Origin: Erwinia sp.
GTDB lineage: Bacteria > Pseudomonadota > Gammaproteobacteria > Enterobacterales > Enterobacteriaceae
DNA: 64,000 bases
NCBI GenBank assembly: GCA_964016415.1
Contig: OZ024666.1
Location: 1,283,310 to 1,347,309 of the forward strand
Direction: 5' to 3'
Part shown: positions 60,463-64,000 of the stretch, in pieces
Layout of the letters: the number at the start of each line of letters is the position of its first letter
Numbering within the stretch: position 1 is the stretch's first letter
Translations under genes and position numbers: made by a program
Notes under the pieces: model-generated
What the model was told of the DNA's origin: nothing
The model's database searches: none
What the model saw: only the letters and a program-made list of their open reading frames with translations

Positions 60463-61818
60463 GTGAGTTCACTGCCTCTGAGCCCAACGAGAAAGCAAGT
60501 ATTAAAATTCATTTTTGAGTCTTCGCGTTATGGTAACCTGGGTACATTTATCGGTGCCGGGTTCTCAAAAGCGGTGTTGAATCACAGAAAAAAAATAGCA
60601 TTATCCTGGGGGGAGTTACTTGAAAAGGCGGCGGAAAAGCTGTCGGTCAATTATGATAGTTTTCCTAAGGTTGGTTATGGTTTTCCAGAACTTGCATCAT
60701 TAATTTGTCGTAAGTATGCTGACAGTTCGGGTAAAAGTTATGATGATTCATTGTTGCAGCTTAAAGTTGAGATTGCAGCATTGACCAGTTGGTATCCCGA
60801 TCAGGAGTGCCGAGATGAATATGCCAGTTATCTGGAAACGCTCTCGCCCGCATGGATTATCACAACCAATTATGATCTGATCATAGAAAGCCTGCTGTTG
60901 GGCAAATCCATCCCACTGGAGCCCAAAGACCCTTTATCTTCGCCTTCCTCTGTCATCCCTGTTTACCACCTGCATGGTGTGCGAACTAATCCTGAATCAA
61001 TCATTATCGCTCAGGAAGATTACATCTCGCTGTTCCGTCCCAATGAGTACCGACAAATTAAACTGGCACTGACCATTAAAGAGTCTGTCACACTGTTATT
61101 AGGCTATGGTCTCGGCGATGTGAATGTGCTTACCGCGCTTGACTGGTCAAAAAATGTGTTTACTCATGCCAGAGAAAATTATCCCAATGATATTATCCAG
61201 GTGATAAAAAGTGATTCACCTGGTGACAAACCTTATCGTGATGCACATGGGGTTATTATTATCGAAACCAGTGATCTGGCTGAGTTTTTTGCAGAATACA
61301 GTGAGATAAGCATCAAAGAGTCGAAGAAAAAAGAGAGAGAAAAAGAGAATCTTAAAAAACTATCTGACACCCTGACACACCCGGGAAGTGACACTATAGC
61401 CCGCTTTATTGATGAAGAGATTTTTCGCAAAGATATCCTGGCGAAATTATCAAAATTCTCTATTGACCTCATCTCCGGTTTTATCTCTTTTCTTGATAAA
61501 TGTATTGATCAAACGTGGGAGCGCTCCCGACCCAGCTGTGCATTTGGTGGGTACAATCAAAATTTGAATATCATTCTTGATATTCTATGTGCGTTCCCGT
61601 TATGCAACTTCCCGCCAGCCCTGTTACAAACCGTGGTACAGAGTTTAGAACGTGTTGCTCCTTTAATTGGTAAAGAGAAGGGGCAAAGCTGGGAGGCAGA
61701 TAGTACATGGAAAAAAAGAAGAGGCGAATTACCACCTGAGTTGGTTGAGGAGCTGAAAAATATTGCTGAACAACATAGCTATGATCGTGTTTATAGTTTG
61801 ATATGCAGCACTCCCTGA
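60463..61818 (+). CDS. SIR2-domain protein, probable stand-alone defence protein
   Basis: A 451-residue protein. The N-terminal SIR2-like domain (about 1-285) has the NAD-binding FIGAGFS (about 29-35), the TTNYD motif (134-138), the catalytic HLHG (His171) and LGYGLGD (213-219). A charged helix (about 287-310) links it to a C-terminal domain of about 140 residues of unknown type. SIR2 domains of this group act as NAD+ hydrolases in antiphage systems (Thoeris ThsA, DSR, SIR2-APAZ, SIR2-HerA). No partner gene (TIR, HerA, Argonaute) is next to it. The start is GTG at 60463 after GGAG. It lies as an insertion between ryhB and dadA. A defence role is inference. Confidence 0.75.
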   Translation: MSSLPLSPTRKQVLKFIFESSRYGNLGTFIGAGFSKAVLNHRKKIALSWGELLEKAAEKLSVNYDSFPKVGYGFPELASLICRKYADSSGKSYDDSLLQLKVEIAALTSWYPDQECRDEYASYLETLSPAWIITTNYDLIIESLLLGKSIPLEPKDPLSSPSSVIPVYHLHGVRTNPESIIIAQEDYISLFRPNEYRQIKLALTIKESVTLLLGYGLGDVNVLTALDWSKNVFTHARENYPNDIIQVIKSDSPGDKPYRDAHGVIIIETSDLAEFFAEYSEISIKESKKKEREKENLKKLSDTLTHPGSDTIARFIDEEIFRKDILAKLSKFSIDLISGFISFLDKCIDQTWERSRPSCAFGGYNQNLNIILDILCAFPLCNFPPALLQTVVQSLERVAPLIGKEKGQSWEADSTWKKRRGELPPELVEELKNIAEQHSYDRVYSLICSTP

Positions 61819-61989
61819 CAACTGAATAGTAGCTCGATGGTATTCAGTCATCTCAGAAATGGTATTTGTGTGTAGCGACATTGGTAAGGTCTGATTACTT
61901 ATTCAGAGTGATATGATGTCTTTTAATGCACTACCACACTACGCGTGCAAGATAAGTGCGTTCCGTTCACTCCGACAGGACAAAGAATC

Positions 61990-63237
61990 ATGCAAGTAAT
62001 TATACTGGGCAGTGGCATCATCGGCGTTACCAGCGCCTGGTATCTCGCTAAAGCCGGCCATGATGTTACTGTGATTGATCGTCAGACCTCCGCGGCACAG
62101 GAAACCAGTGCAGGCAATGCCGGTCAGTTATCCTATGGTTATGCCGCCCCCTGGGCTGCGCCAGGTATTCCCGTCAAAGCGTTGAAATGGATGTTTCAAA
62201 CGCATTCCCCTCTGGCTATCTGCCCGGATGGCACGCTAAGGCAATTAGCGTGGATGTTGCAAATGCTGCGGAATTGCAATGCCAGTCGCTATGCCATCAA
62301 TAAATCACGGATGGTGCGCCTCGCCAATTATAGCCGTCAGATGATTGCTGCATTGCGTGCTGAAACAGGTATTCACTACGAGGGAAGAGAAGCCGGAACA
62401 CTGCAACTGTTCCGCACGCAGCAACAACTGGATAATGCCAGCCGTGACATTGAGGTGCTCCAAAAAGCAGGGGTTGCATATAATCTGATGACATCAGAAC
62501 AACTTTCTGCCTCGGAACCTGCGCTGGCCACAGTTGCGCATAAGCTAACCGGGGGGCTCCAGTTGCCCGGTGATGAAACAGGTGATTGCCAGTTATTTAC
62601 CCAGACACTGGCAGAGATGGCCCGCGCTCGGGGTGTCAAATTTATCTTCTGTGAAACGGTCGATAGATTGTTACACAGTGGCAGTAAAGTCACTGGTGTG
62701 CAGTGTGGTGAAAATTGCTATCAGGCAGATAACTATGTTGTTGCGTTGGGGGCGTACTCTCCGGTCCTGTTACGCGGTCTAATCGATATCCCTGTTTACC
62801 CGGTGAAAGGTTATTCCCTGACTATTCCCATTGCTGATACAGCGAAAGCGCCGGTGTCAACGATTCTTGATGAAACGTATAAAGTTGCAGTGACGCGTTT
62901 TGATAAGCGAATTCGTGTCGGTGGAATGGCTGAAATGGTAGGATTTAACACTGAACTGAAGCAAAGACGCCGGGAAACGCTGGAAATGGTAGTCAATGAT
63001 CTCTTCCCCGGAAGTGGTCATACTGAAGAGGCGATATTCTGGAGTGGCTTGCGACCAATGACACCCGATGGCACGCCGGTTATCGGTAAAACCCACATGA
63101 CTAACCTGTATCTGAACACCGGCCATGGCACCCTGGGCTGGACTCTGGCATGCGGTTCTGGTGCGTTGATTGCTGATATTGTCTCGGGACAAACAACCGA
63201 TATCGAAGCGGACGATTTGGCGATCATGCGTTACTGA
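61990..63237 (+). CDS. dadA: D-amino acid dehydrogenase
   Basis: An FAD-dependent membrane-associated enzyme of 415 residues that oxidises D-alanine and other D-amino acids to keto acids. The FAD motif is [20 protein letters not shown], and [20 protein letters not shown] follows. The blocks [20 protein letters not shown] and [14 protein letters not shown] match E. coli DadA. The start at 61990 (MQVIIL) is by homology, with AGGA upstream. The C-terminus is about 19 residues shorter than in E. coli. The usual partner dadX (racemase) is absent. Confidence 0.92.
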   Translation: MQVIILGSGIIGVTSAWYLAKAGHDVTVIDRQTSAAQETSAGNAGQLSYGYAAPWAAPGIPVKALKWMFQTHSPLAICPDGTLRQLAWMLQMLRNCNASRYAINKSRMVRLANYSRQMIAALRAETGIHYEGREAGTLQLFRTQQQLDNASRDIEVLQKAGVAYNLMTSEQLSASEPALATVAHKLTGGLQLPGDETGDCQLFTQTLAEMARARGVKFIFCETVDRLLHSGSKVTGVQCGENCYQADNYVVALGAYSPVLLRGLIDIPVYPVKGYSLTIPIADTAKAPVSTILDETYKVAVTRFDKRIRVGGMAEMVGFNTELKQRRRETLEMVVNDLFPGSGHTEEAIFWSGLRPMTPDGTPVIGKTHMTNLYLNTGHGTLGWTLACGSGALIADIVSGQTTDIEADDLAIMRY

Positions 63238-63329
63238 ACAAATCATCAGATAGCTGATCTATGGCACAAATATTTTGACTATTTATCATCCCCCAGGGCC
63301 AAACCCTGTGGGATAACCCACCTTTGTCA

Positions 63330-64000
63330 TTAATTTAATTGATGTTTTTTTAACATCGCGCGCAACTGATGATAGGTAACCCCGAGTAACACCGCTGCCT
63401 GTTGCTGATTATATTGTGCGCGCTGCAGCGCTTGATCCAGCCAGGCTCTCTCCTCATCCCGTTGCCAGCGGCGCAGGTCAAAGGGAAGGGCAGGACGTTT
63501 ATTTTCTGTTTCCGGCTCCGCCAGTTGGAGCGGATCGGTGTAGGCAGGAAATGGATTGATGATGATGTCATCAAGTGGTGTCTGCGGGTTGGTGTGTCGG
63601 TAGACTGATCGTTCCACTACATTTTTTAACTCACGAATATTACCCGGCCAACTGTAGTTAAGTAACATCTGTTCGGCAGTCGGAGAAAAACCGGCAAAAA
63701 AGGGAAGATTAAGTTCCCCACACATCTGCATCGCAAAGTGTCTCGCCAGCAATAAAATATCCCCCCGGCGTTCGCGTAATGCCGGTAATGCCACAACATC
63801 AAATGCCAGTCTGTCGAGTAAATCTGCACGAAACGTACCAGCGCGTGCCATCGATGGGAGATCAGCATGGGTCGCACACACCAGCCTGACAGTCACCTGC
63901 AAGGGCTGGTTACCGCCCACACGCTCCAGCTGCCCGTACTCAATAACACGGAGCAGCTTCTCCTGTACCAGCATCGGCGCGGTGGCTAATTCATCGAGAA
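63330..64000 (-). CDS. pspF: Phage-shock regulator PspF, C-terminal part
   Basis: The C-terminal 223 codons of the sigma-54 enhancer-binding protein that activates pspA. The visible part has LDELATAPMLVQEKLLRVIE, VRLVCATHADL and FRADLLDRLAFDVV from the AAA+ domain. SWPGNIRELKNVVERSVYRH and the C-terminal DNA-binding helix-turn-helix (AAVLLGVTYHQLRAMLKKHQ) follow. It has no receiver domain family member in view; activity is known to be held by PspA. The start and the divergent psp genes lie beyond the right edge. Confidence 0.95.
   Translation of the reverse strand, partial: LDELATAPMLVQEKLLRVIEYGQLERVGGNQPLQVTVRLVCATHADLPSMARAGTFRADLLDRLAFDVVALPALRERRGDILLLARHFAMQMCGELNLPFFAGFSPTAEQMLLNYSWPGNIRELKNVVERSVYRHTNPQTPLDDIIINPFPAYTDPLQLAEPETENKRPALPFDLRRWQRDEERAWLDQALQRAQYNQQQAAVLLGVTYHQLRAMLKKHQLN

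Overview
The window is chromosomal DNA from an enterobacterium (Gammaproteobacteria, Enterobacterales). It carries a rsxABCDGE-nth operon, ydgK, ydgJ, add, ydgA, tus, mlc, bioD2 (ynfK), ynfA/B/D, ydfG, rnb, sapABCDF and pspF. Most of these lie close together in the terminus half of the Escherichia coli chromosome. The genus cannot be fixed from sequence alone; the plant/insect-associated Erwiniaceae-like families would fit. A tus gene, two Ter-like sites (16634-16650 and 17471-17487) and a perfect matS site (53798-53810) place the window in the replication-terminus (Ter) macrodomain.

Layout: (1) 1-6.4 kb: nth (partial) and the Rsx/Rnf electron-transfer operon, all leftward, then ydgK. (2) 6.6-11.5 kb: araBA (leftward) and araC (rightward), with a decayed araFGH remnant between them. 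(3) 11.5-17.1 kb: ydgJ, add, ydgA, tus and an H-NS-family gene with Ter sites on both sides. (4) 17.6-29.6 kb: nfsB-like, a ybcL-like gene with a signal-peptide frameshift, msrA, mlc, bioD2, ynfD, ynfB, ynfA, ydfG, fabV, a Fur-box siderophore-interacting reductase, a broken chemoreceptor gene and a yghA-like dehydrogenase. (5) 29.8-38.1 kb: an intact chemoreceptor, ycgZ, a truncated sugar-hydrolase/regulator-like pseudogene cut by an IS3-family element, a lipoprotein, and a metNIQ-like transporter whose permease and binding-protein genes are frameshifted. (6) 38.1-49.8 kb: one leftward unit for urea use: allophanate hydrolase, urea carboxylase, a GntR regulator and the urtABCDE transporter. 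(7) 49.8-52.3 kb: a small unknown gene with a two-DTG periplasmic aspartic protease, a serine-recombinase remnant, and araD, about 43 kb from araBA. (8) 52.4-64 kb: rnb, sapABCDF, the sRNA gene ryhB, a SIR2-domain gene that may be a defence gene, dadA and the 3' part of pspF.

The genes suggest a metabolically flexible bacterium that can use arabinose (through a split ara regulon without its ABC importer) and urea as a nitrogen source. Iron control appears twice, as Fur boxes before ryhB and before the siderophore-interacting gene. fabI is missing from its E. coli position between sapF and rnb, while fabV is present, so FabV may be the main enoyl-ACP reductase. Several genes are broken by clear nonsense codons (araF, a chemoreceptor, the sugar-hydrolase-like gene) and others by single-base shifts (metI, metQ, IS orfA, ybcL-like). 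This points to continuing gene loss, although the one-base shifts could in part be assembly errors.
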